The position numbers were made by a program, and so were the translations under genes. From positions 1 to 32,204 of the forward strand of contig CAJUTJ010000048.1 in assembly GCA_910589655.1 (NCBI GenBank): 32,204 bases of DNA, in the 5' to 3' direction. The notes beneath the pieces were generated by a model that worked only from the letters and a program-made list of their open reading frames with translations, made no database searches and was not told where the DNA came from. Below, piece by piece: positions 1 through 6,178 of the stretch (positions are counted from its first letter, which is position 1; every line of letters starts with the position of its first letter). The DNA is from an uncultured Acetatifactor sp. (GTDB lineage: Bacteria; Bacillota; Clostridia; Lachnospirales; Lachnospiraceae).

Positions 1-1
1 A

Positions 2-80
2 ATGTGGATAACTTTCTGATAAATAAAGCAGACAGAAAAACTATAAACATCATTTTTCTGTCTGCTTTATTTATCCACAT
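2..80. repeat. Imperfect inverted repeat ending in two perfect DnaA boxes
   Basis: The arms of a long hairpin run from about 2-39 and 53-80, with a roughly 12-nt loop. The inner 20 bp pair perfectly; the left arm carries about 11 extra bases. The outer ends are TGTGGATAA (3-11) and TTATCCACA (71-79), each a perfect DnaA-box consensus in inverted orientation. A/T runs flank the hairpin, so it could simply be a bidirectional terminator for a gene left of the window. The palindrome is seen directly; DnaA binding is inference. Confidence 0.6.
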
Positions 81-155
81 ATAAAAAATTTAAATTTCGT
101 CACTTTTCACAATCGTCAAATGTGGGGAGTGAACAGTAACATCCATTGTAATTTC

Positions 156-171
156 CAGAACATTCGTTCTG
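156..171. promoter_or_regulatory. LexA/SOS-box-like palindrome upstream of rarA
   Basis: CAGAAC-ATTC-GTTCTG is a perfect 6-bp inverted repeat around 4 bp. It contains the GAAC-N4-GTTC core of the Gram-positive LexA (DinR) box. It lies about 107 bp upstream of the rarA start. A weak promoter-like pair, TTGATT (179-184) and TATTCT (202-207) with 17-bp spacing, follows immediately. LexA control is inferred from the motif and from RarA's role in replication repair. Confidence 0.5.
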
Positions 172-278
172 TTTCCTGTTGATTATTTGAGATATCTATG
201 TTATTCTATTTCTATCCACCGAAAGCCTTGTCCCAAATACTCCTACCACTTGAATAATACGATTTTGAGGAGGATCCC

Positions 279-1622
279 ATGGATCAGTTATCCCTTTTCG
301 ATACCCAAACCCGGCAATCGCATTCCCTTGCTTCAACGCCTCTGGCAGACCGTATGCGTCCCCAGACTTTGGAAGATTACATAGGGCAGAAGCATCTTTT
401 AGGAGAGGGAAAACTGTTTCGTAAAATGCTGGAACAGGATCAGATTCCCTCCATGATCTTCTGGGGACCGCCCGGAGTAGGCAAAACTACATTAGCGCGG
501 ATCATTGCCAACCGTACAAAATTCTGCTTTTTAAATTTCAGCGCTGTCACAAGCGGCATGAAAGAGATAAAAGAAATTATGAAACAAGCGGAGGAAAATC
601 GCGCCTACGGAGTCCGCACCCTTTGCTTTGTGGATGAGATCCATCGTTTTAACAAAGCTCAGCAGGATGCTTTTCTCCCATATGTAGAGAAAGGCAGCAT
701 TACACTGATTGGCGCCACCACGGAGAATCCCTCTTTTGAAATCAATTCCGCCCTTTTATCCCGGTGCAAGGTATTTGTGCTGAAGGAGTTGAATATCGAC
801 GATCTGACCGATCTGCTCTCCCGCACTATGACGGATTTGCGCGGTTTCGGCTCTATGGATATCCATATGGAGGATGAACTGCTCCCCGTCATTGCTGCCT
901 TCGCAAACGGGGATGCACGCACGGCTCTTAATACTTTGGAAATGGCAGTTTTGAACGGGGAAATTTCTCCCGACGGCTCCGTCACCGTAAAAAAAGAGAC
1001 GCTTGAACAATGTCTGGGCAAAAAGACATTATTATATGACAAAAACGGTGAAGAACATTACAATCTGATTTCCGCCCTCCATAAATCCATGCGCAACTCC
1101 GACCCGGATGCCGCCGTGTATTGGCTGGCCCGGATGCTGGAAGCCGGAGAAGACCCTTTGTTCATTGCCCGAAGGCTGATTCGATTTGCCAGTGAGGATA
1201 TCGGCCTCGCAGACAATCAGGCTTTGCAGATTGCCGTAGCCGCTTATCAGGCATGTCACTTTAACGGAATGCCCGAATGTAACCTGAATCTGACGCAGGC
1301 TGTGGTATATTTATCTCTGGCTCCCCGTTCCAATGCACTGTACCGGGCTTACGAGACAGCCAAAGCGGATGCCCTGACCCAATTATCAGAGCCGGTGCCG
1401 TTTGTGATCCGGAATGCTCCCACACGGCTCATGGACGAACTGCATTATGGAGAAGGATATATTTACGCACATGACACAAAGGAAAAAATGGCCCACATGA
1501 CCTGTCTGCCCGAAAGTCTAACAGATAAAAGGTATTACCTGCCTACGGAGGAAGGCGCTGAGGGCATCATGAAGGAACGTCTGGAACGAAGCAGAGCGTT
1601 TCGGTTTGGGACAGCGGATTAA
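279..1622 (+). CDS. rarA: Replication-associated recombination protein A (RarA/MgsA family AAA+ ATPase)
   Basis: This 447-residue protein belongs to the RarA/MgsA/WHIP clamp-loader-like AAA+ family, which acts at stalled replication forks. Visible motifs are Walker A GPPGVGKTT (63-71), Walker B with FVDEIHRF (117-124), sensor 1 in LIGATTENPSF (143-153) and the arginine finger of SALLSRC (157-163). The C-terminal part, from about residue 260, carries the family's tetramerisation region with the LARMLEAGEDPLFIARRL signature. Length is normal for the family. The start is fixed by GAGGAGG a few bases upstream of the ATG. It stands alone on the plus strand and a LexA-like palindrome lies upstream, which suggests damage-linked expression. 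The identification is firm; the regulation is inference. Confidence 0.97.
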   Translation: MDQLSLFDTQTRQSHSLASTPLADRMRPQTLEDYIGQKHLLGEGKLFRKMLEQDQIPSMIFWGPPGVGKTTLARIIANRTKFCFLNFSAVTSGMKEIKEIMKQAEENRAYGVRTLCFVDEIHRFNKAQQDAFLPYVEKGSITLIGATTENPSFEINSALLSRCKVFVLKELNIDDLTDLLSRTMTDLRGFGSMDIHMEDELLPVIAAFANGDARTALNTLEMAVLNGEISPDGSVTVKKETLEQCLGKKTLLYDKNGEEHYNLISALHKSMRNSDPDAAVYWLARMLEAGEDPLFIARRLIRFASEDIGLADNQALQIAVAAYQACHFNGMPECNLNLTQAVVYLSLAPRSNALYRAYETAKADALTQLSEPVPFVIRNAPTRLMDELHYGEGYIYAHDTKEKMAHMTCLPESLTDKRYYLPTEEGAEGIMKERLERSRAFRFGTAD

Positions 1623-1682
1623 GCGGTTTATTCCCCGGCCATGGGTGGAATCCATTTCTTCATTATGTATTGCGGCGGACAT

Positions 1683-1800
1683 CCTATCCTTCGTCGGATT
1701 AGACAGGCATTCTTTCCCTCACCGGATTGCAACAGGTGCCCTTTCCTTCATCGGATTGCGCAGGTATCCTTTCCTATCCTTTCCGACATCGGATTGCGGC
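1683..1800. repeat. Degenerate ~28-bp tandem repeat between rarA and the shell operon
   Basis: About four diverged copies follow each other at 1683, 1711, 1739 and 1768. Each has a CCTTTCCTTC-like stretch, then CATCGGATTGC, then a CAGGT-like end. The array stops just before the promoter at 1801. The reading frame is not kept between copies, so it is not a coding repeat. Function is unknown. Confidence 0.55.
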
Positions 1801-1829
1801 TTGACAGAAAATTTTGCTGATAGTATGAT
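1801..1829 (+). promoter_or_regulatory. Sigma-A-type promoter of the microcompartment operon
   Basis: TTGACA (1801-1806) and TATGAT (1824-1829) are separated by 17 bp, a near-consensus vegetative promoter. Transcription would begin near 1836, just upstream of the first shell gene, so the leader is short. No operator or riboswitch is visible. Confidence 0.75.
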
Positions 1830-1892
1830 TTATTTTATAAAGATTTATTTTCACTCATGCAGCAAAAAATGCGGAAGGAATGGACTAGGCAG

Positions 1893-2258
1893 ATGGCAAA
1901 CGGACAAGAAGAACAAATCAGAATCGTACAGGAAACCGTGGCTGGGAAAGAAATCACATTCGCACATGTGATGGGCGGTCCGGCACCGATCATATATCAG
2001 AAACTGGGCTTAAACCCGCAGGTGGATTATCAGTCTTCTGCCATCGGCATCATGAATATGACACCTCCGGAATCGGCTGTCATTGCATCCGATATTGCGG
2101 TAAAGAGCGGGAATATCTATCTGGGCTTTGCGGACCGGTTTACAGGAACGCTGATTATTACAGGTGAGATTTCGGATGTTATGTCAGCTATGACTGAAAT
2201 TGTGAACTATTTCCGGGATACGCTGGAATATGTAGTCTGTAAGATCACAAAGAGATAG
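1893..2258 (+). CDS. Bacterial microcompartment shell protein, EutS/PduU type
   Basis: The product is a single BMC-domain shell subunit of about 121 residues. The line IGIMNMTPPESAVIASDIAVK and the GFADRFTGTLIITGEIS segment match the circularly permuted EutS/PduU class, which forms hexameric facets. The N-terminal stretch before VAGKEITFAHVMG matches where EutS proteins begin. I therefore prefer the ATG at 1893; in-frame ATGs at 1857 and 1869 would add 12 or 8 residues, and none of the three has an ideal ribosome site. It is the first gene of a three-gene operon, 11 bp before a second shell gene. No cargo enzyme lies next to it, so the substrate of the compartment cannot be read from this locus. 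Confidence 0.88.
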   Translation: MANGQEEQIRIVQETVAGKEITFAHVMGGPAPIIYQKLGLNPQVDYQSSAIGIMNMTPPESAVIASDIAVKSGNIYLGFADRFTGTLIITGEISDVMSAMTEIVNYFRDTLEYVVCKITKR

Positions 2259-2269
2259 GAAGTGCAGCC

Positions 2270-2698
2270 ATGGTCCGAATAACAAAGGAAGAACTGCTGA
2301 GAAAACTGTTCCATGATGATTATGAACGGTTAAAAGGGAAAAAACTGCGCATGACACGTTTGCGGGTTCCCGGAAAAGAGATTTGTCTGGCTCATGTCAT
2401 AAGCTCCTCACAGTCCTGCGTGTATCAAAATCTGGGACTGCACATCGGTGTTCATGAAGGTGAAGACCATACGGGTGAATCCATCGGTCTGATCCGTTTT
2501 ACCCCCTGGGAGGCGGTTATAGCAGCCGCAGATATTGCAATAAAAAGCTCAGATGTGCAGATTGGTTTTATGGATCGCTTCTGTGGTTCTCTGATCATCA
2601 CCGGCGGACTGTCTGAAGTACAGACCGCAGTGGAAGAAGTTGTACGATTTTTTAAAGAAGAATTGGGCTTCCATACTTGCGAAATCAATAAGAATTAA
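2270..2698 (+). CDS. Second EutS/PduU-type microcompartment shell protein with N-terminal extension
   Basis: This 142-residue protein is a paralogue of the preceding shell protein. VPGKEICLAHVI aligns with the first protein's N-terminus, and SIGLIRFTPWEAVIAAADIA plus GFMDRFCGSLIITGGLS are the conserved core. It differs by about 20 extra residues at the N-terminus, rich in Lys, Arg and Leu and likely helical; extra segments of this kind in shell proteins can alter the pore face or bind partners (inference). The ribosome site AGGAAG lies at normal spacing from the ATG. It is 11 bp from the first gene and 12 bp from the GTPase gene, so all three are probably co-transcribed. Confidence 0.9.
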   Translation: MVRITKEELLRKLFHDDYERLKGKKLRMTRLRVPGKEICLAHVISSSQSCVYQNLGLHIGVHEGEDHTGESIGLIRFTPWEAVIAAADIAIKSSDVQIGFMDRFCGSLIITGGLSEVQTAVEEVVRFFKEELGFHTCEINKN

Positions 2699-2710
2699 AG
2701 AAGGGATATC

Positions 2711-3247
2711 ATGAAGAAATTATTTCTAATGGGCAGAAGTGAAGCCGGAAAAACTTCTCTTACTCAGGCACTCAAAGGCGAAGATCTTCATTACGTAAAA
2801 ACACAATATACCTGTTCGGAGGATGACACAATCGATTCTCCGGGAGAATACGCGGAATCCAAACGCTTTAGTGTGGGACTTGCATGTTTTTCTTTTGAGG
2901 CAGATGTAGTAGCCATTGTTCAGGCGGCTGACGAACCCTTCAATCTGTTCAGTGCAAGCCTTCGCTCTTTTATCCTTCGTCCTCTCATCGGTATTATTAC
3001 AAAGATTGATTCTCCCTACGCTAATATTCCCATGGTCAGACAATGGCTGATCAATGCCGGCTGTGAACGCATTTTTCTGATAAACAATGTGACCAGAGAA
3101 GGAATCAGCGATCTTCTGGAATATTTGGAAGGAGATTTGCCGCATTTGACCATGGAACAGGCAAAATTTAAACAAAGCCTCGGATTAGGCGAATGGGATC
3201 CGCTTCCGGAAGGAGTGGAATATCCGGCTGGCCACAGATTCCGTTAG
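2711..3247 (+). CDS. eutP: EutP/PduV-family small GTPase associated with microcompartments
   Basis: This 178-residue P-loop GTPase has G1 GRSEAGKTS (8-16), the G3-like DSPGEY (42-47) and G4 TKID (97-100). The DSPGEY form instead of DxxG is typical of EutP/PduV, small GTPases encoded in ethanolamine and propanediol utilisation operons. PduV has been linked to the compartment exterior; the biochemical role of EutP is less settled. About 30 residues at the C-terminus extend past the GTPase core. AAGAAGGG lies upstream of the ATG. It closes a shell-shell-GTPase operon that has no signature enzymes. Confidence 0.88.
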   Translation: MKKLFLMGRSEAGKTSLTQALKGEDLHYVKTQYTCSEDDTIDSPGEYAESKRFSVGLACFSFEADVVAIVQAADEPFNLFSASLRSFILRPLIGIITKIDSPYANIPMVRQWLINAGCERIFLINNVTREGISDLLEYLEGDLPHLTMEQAKFKQSLGLGEWDPLPEGVEYPAGHRFR

Positions 3248-3256
3248 GGATTTGTC

Positions 3257-3287
3257 CGGGGCAGCTATATCGTTTGCGCCTGCCCCG
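3257..3287. terminator. GC hairpin after the microcompartment operon (possible terminator)
   Basis: CGGGGCAG (3257-3264) pairs with CTGCCCCG (3280-3287), leaving a 15-nt loop, just 10 bp after the GTPase stop codon. No T-tract follows, so intrinsic termination is uncertain. The hairpin also overlaps the stop codon of a candidate small ORF on the minus strand. Confidence 0.35.
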
Positions 3288-3405
3288 CCTCATACTCAGC
3301 CACCGCCACAGGCAAATTTTCATTACTCTTGTCACAGTTTACCCCAACGGAAAATGCAGCACTGATATGACTTGATGTGCTATACTCTAATTTATCACAT
3401 CCCAT
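3265..3405 (-). CDS. Candidate 46-residue small ORF, possible remnant of an M23-type protein tail
   Basis: An ORF runs on the minus strand from ATG at 3405 to TAG at 3265. It is preceded by a good ribosome site (GGAAGGTG, 3 nt before ATG). The peptide begins MGCDKLEYSTSS and ends with AVAEYEAGQAQTI. Its 3' end matches the 3' end of the M23 peptidase gene in this window (3279-3307 against 12426-12454, 25 of 29 bases) in the same frame, where that protein reads AVEEYETGKA. It could be a real small gene or the decayed end of a former paralogue. I do not recognise a family. Confidence 0.3.
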   Translation of the reverse strand: MGCDKLEYSTSSHISAAFSVGVNCDKSNENLPVAVAEYEAGQAQTI

Positions 3406-3443
3406 TTTCACCTTCCATGCGGAATTATGATCCCATCTCAACT

Positions 3444-3503
3444 TGCGTGATCAAACCAAAGCGATTAGAATAATCGCTTGGACGCCGTGCGCGAAACCGC
3501 TGT
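3444..3503. repeat. Dispersed ~60-bp intergenic repeat, copy A
   Basis: This stretch matches 17633-17693 over about 60 bp, with roughly 53 identical positions and one single-base gap. It includes TGCGTGATCAAACCA at the left and GCGAAACCGCTGT at the right. The inner AAGCGATT...AATCGCTT arms form a small inverted repeat in this copy. A GAGTGAACAGTAAT motif follows at 3537-3550. It lies in non-coding DNA upstream of the motor pair, although a longer frame of the first motor gene runs through it by chance. Confidence 0.7.
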
Positions 3504-3589
3504 TTTGCGTTTTCTGTGTATGCGTTACTGGTCAAGGAGTGAACAGTAATACAGGTTTCTTATTTTTTATTAACATTTTGTCTAATTAC

Positions 3590-3618
3590 TTGTTGGAAAA
3601 AATGGAATATGCTAAAAT
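3590..3618 (+). promoter_or_regulatory. Candidate promoter of the MotA/MotB-like pair
   Basis: TTGTTG (3590-3595) and TAAAAT (3613-3618) are 17 bp apart, with TGC just before the -10 giving an extended -10. It lies 74 bp upstream of the chosen start at 3692, in AT-rich DNA beyond the repeat. Confidence 0.5.
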
Positions 3619-3691
3619 TCACGTGATGGGGAAAAATAAAAACAGTTTTAAATATAACCTTTCTGTAAAGAGAGGGAATGGAGGAAAACCA

Positions 3692-4843
3692 ATGAAAAAC
3701 AGAATGTATTATTTTCTTTTGCCGGTGTACCTGTTTGTGGTGGGTTTTGTGCTGATCGTCAACGGAGTATTTACCGGACAGGTTACATCCCTCAGCAACT
3801 TGATGATTAACATGATATTCCTGCTGCTGATCGGTATCCTGTTTCTAATTTCTTTTTTTAGCTTTAACAGGTTAAATCGTATGACAGATAAGCTCCTTAG
3901 CGAGACGGATAAGATCTATAAAGCCTATGACGATGGCAACCATAATTTGTGGGAAATATACCGCAGCAAGAAAAAGATTTTTGAAGATGATGTCTTGGAT
4001 GATGCTTTTAACCGTTACCAAAAGAAAATGAACAGTTTTCAGACCAAACACGGTCTTATGGGGCGTTGTGATATCGAAGATTATTTCACCGACGATATGA
4101 TAAACCAAACGGGCATGAATTACTACAATTCAGCGATTTCCGGCACTATGACGGGTCTGGGTATTTTGGGCACATTTATCGGCTTATCCATTGGACTTGG
4201 ATCCTTCAACGGCAATGATATCTATACCATTTCGGACAATGTGGGACCGTTGCTGGACGGTATGAAGGTAGCTTTCCATACCTCTGTATACGGCATCCTG
4301 TTTTCCCTTGTATTTCAGTTTGCCTATCGTAGTCTTATGGCGGACGCTTACGACAAACTCCATGAATTTCTGGACTCTTTCCGGGAATGCGTAGAGCCTG
4401 CAATTAACAATACGGACGACAACACCAAGGCCATGCTGGTTTATCAGGCCAATATGGCAAACTCCATGAAACAAATGTTGGAGCTCTTAAGAGGGGAAGC
4501 CAGAGAACAGGCAGAGAGCCTGGACAGAATGGCACAAAATTTCGCTGCCAAGCTGGAAGACTCTTTGGGCGCGGACTTTGACAGGTTGGGCCTGACCTTG
4601 CAAAAGGCATGCAGCGCACAAGAAACCTATGCGGATAATTACTGCACTATGGCTGAAACTACCAAAGAACTCTTACAGGCAAATCGTGTTCTACAGAGAG
4701 CATTGGAGGAAACCATGGATAGACAAGAAACCATGGCCCAACAGCTTAAGGAACAGACTGAGCGAATTGACGCCACCTGCAGCACCATCAATGAAGAAAT
4801 CAGCAATCAACTATACACCTATGCGGAAACACACGACATGTAG
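3692..4843 (+). CDS. MotA/TolQ/ExbB-family proton channel protein, ZorA-like
   Basis: With the start at 3692 (GGAGG and 7-nt spacing) the protein has 383 residues. The frame stays open upstream to 3443 but runs through an intergenic repeat, so the longer form is rejected. Hydrophobic segments lie near residues 8-27, 38-58, 147-170 and 192-213. The last two carry the family signatures: GLGILGTFIGLSIGLG (155-170) and PLLDGMKVAFHTSVYG (186-201), as in MotA/ExbB stator subunits. Residues 214-383 form a long charged, Gln/Glu-rich, probably coiled-coil cytoplasmic tail like that of ZorA, though shorter than I recall for known ZorA proteins. The next gene is the matching MotB/OmpA-type partner. A Zorya-type or other force-generating role is inference; no flagellar or Tol genes are nearby. 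Confidence 0.85.
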   Translation: MKNRMYYFLLPVYLFVVGFVLIVNGVFTGQVTSLSNLMINMIFLLLIGILFLISFFSFNRLNRMTDKLLSETDKIYKAYDDGNHNLWEIYRSKKKIFEDDVLDDAFNRYQKKMNSFQTKHGLMGRCDIEDYFTDDMINQTGMNYYNSAISGTMTGLGILGTFIGLSIGLGSFNGNDIYTISDNVGPLLDGMKVAFHTSVYGILFSLVFQFAYRSLMADAYDKLHEFLDSFRECVEPAINNTDDNTKAMLVYQANMANSMKQMLELLRGEAREQAESLDRMAQNFAAKLEDSLGADFDRLGLTLQKACSAQETYADNYCTMAETTKELLQANRVLQRALEETMDRQETMAQQLKEQTERIDATCSTINEEISNQLYTYAETHDM

Positions 4844-4890
4844 GAAAGAGGCGGCGGTATCACATTTTTTCAGAACGGTGCCGCCGTATT

Positions 4891-5868
4891 ATGAAAGGGC
4901 GTGAAACAAAATTGACAAAAAGATATCGGAAGAAAGGAACATTTGAGGAGCCCAGTTACTGGCAGTCCTATTCGGATATGATGGCGGCTTTGCTGCTTAT
5001 CTTTATTCTGATCATCGCCATTACATTAGCGATTTATAAGCAGAAGACTACGGATTTGGAACAGACTCAGATTGAATTGAACGCAGCAAAACAAAAACTG
5101 GAAACAGCCACAGAGGAACTGGAATTGGCCAAGGTTGATTTGGACAATTACCGAAGCGAAATCGAAGCTTCCAGACTTGACTTGGAAGATTCTCTGTTAA
5201 AGCTGCAAGCGGCTTACGATGCCGCCGCCCTGACGCAGGAGCAATTGGCGGCTGCTTATCTGGAAATCGATGTAGCCAGAGGAGAGCTGGAGTCCACCCG
5301 GAGCCAGCTGCAAGACATCGTAGGAGTTAGAACAGATATTATCGGACAATTGCAGTCCAGATTTAACAATTCCAGTATGAAAGTGGATGCACAGAACGGT
5401 TCCATCAGTTTCTCTTCGGATGTGCTATTCAAGTATGGCAGTGCCAACTTAACGGATGCCAGCAAAGCCACCCTGACAGAGATTATTCCCATGTATCTGG
5501 ATGTGTTGTTGCAAGACCAGTTTCGGGACTATATCGCCGAGATTATTATTGAAGGCCACACAGACACTTCCGGCAGTTATCAGCACAATATGGATTTGTC
5601 TTCGGATCGTGCCAGCTCGGTTGCCGATTACATCCTGAATCCGGCCAATGGCCTCAGCGAGGAAAAAATAGAGCAGCTGCAGTCCCTATTAACTATCAAT
5701 GGCCGATCTTACAGCAGCCCCATCTATGTAGCGGGCACGAGTGAGATTGATATGGCTGCCTCCCGGCGAGTGGAGATAAAATTCCGCTTAAAAGAGGATG
5801 AGCTAATCCAGAAAATTGCAGAGATCCTGTCCCAGCAGACCAATACGGTTCCCAATCCGGCTCCCTGA
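4891..5868 (+). CDS. MotB/OmpA-family stator partner, ZorB-like
   Basis: This 325-residue protein has one transmembrane helix (about 30-49) led by YWQSYSDMMAALLLIF; Asp29 is at the ion-binding position of MotB/ZorB. A long heptad-rich coiled coil follows (about 52-150), then an OmpA-like peptidoglycan-binding domain (about 170-305) with EGHTDTSGSY, LSSDRASSVADYI and SRRVEIKF. The start is uncertain: ATG at 4891 lacks an obvious ribosome site, while an in-frame TTG at 4912 follows AAAGGG. It lies 47 bp after the MotA-like gene. The pair would form an inner-membrane proton-driven motor anchored to the wall. No ZorC, ZorD, ZorE or other Zorya effector follows. Confidence 0.87.
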   Translation: MKGRETKLTKRYRKKGTFEEPSYWQSYSDMMAALLLIFILIIAITLAIYKQKTTDLEQTQIELNAAKQKLETATEELELAKVDLDNYRSEIEASRLDLEDSLLKLQAAYDAAALTQEQLAAAYLEIDVARGELESTRSQLQDIVGVRTDIIGQLQSRFNNSSMKVDAQNGSISFSSDVLFKYGSANLTDASKATLTEIIPMYLDVLLQDQFRDYIAEIIIEGHTDTSGSYQHNMDLSSDRASSVADYILNPANGLSEEKIEQLQSLLTINGRSYSSPIYVAGTSEIDMAASRRVEIKFRLKEDELIQKIAEILSQQTNTVPNPAP

Positions 5869-6066
5869 AATTAGTCAATGTTTTCCATAAAATGAACACG
5901 GCTGTTTAATGCCGGCCTCAATGCCTTAGACCATAGGCTCTGTTATTGCAGATGATAAAACTTTGTCCGTGCTGACTTTGCAATCAGTGAAAATATGCAA
6001 ACGGGCTTTCCGGATTGCTTTGCTTTTCAATATAATTTAACATTTCTGACCATAACGCTTCAGAAA
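5869..6066. other. Non-coding interval between convergent genes
   Basis: I find no supported ORF, promoter or repeat here. The only clear element in the 310-bp gap is the terminator that follows at 6067-6102. Confidence 0.5.
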
Positions 6067-6102
6067 AAGAGCCAATGGAGATTGTGTCTCCTGTTGGCTC
6101 TT
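6067..6102. terminator. Bidirectional intrinsic terminator
   Basis: AAGAGCCAA (6067-6075) pairs with TTGGCTCTT (6094-6102), and an inner GGAGA/TCTCC pair extends the stem. A-tract on the left and T-tract (CTTTTT) on the right give a U-tract on either strand. It lies between convergent genes: the MotB-like gene ending at 5868 and the kinase-DegV gene ending at 6179. It likely serves both. Confidence 0.85.
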
Positions 6103-6178
6103 CTTTTTCATATCTTTATTATTTGTTTCATCCCCGTCTTCTCCCTCCGGGAACCCGGATCGTAGACAGAGCTTATGG

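Noticed and set aside
1606..1971. Plus-strand ORF overlapping the rarA end and the first shell gene
   Set aside because: It crosses the 28-bp repeats and the promoter, overlaps two real genes in another frame and has no ribosome site.
1801..3247. Ethanolamine or propanediol utilisation operon
   Set aside because: Only shell and GTPase genes are present. No ammonia-lyase, diol dehydratase, aldehyde dehydrogenase or regulator lies in the window.
3443..3691. N-terminal extension of the MotA-like protein
   Set aside because: It reads through a dispersed intergenic repeat and the proposed promoter. A strong GGAGG site marks the start at 3692.
3692..5868. Complete Zorya defence system
   Set aside because: Only the ZorA/ZorB-like pair is present. 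The following DNA is a terminator and a convergent kinase gene; no helicase or nuclease effector is seen.
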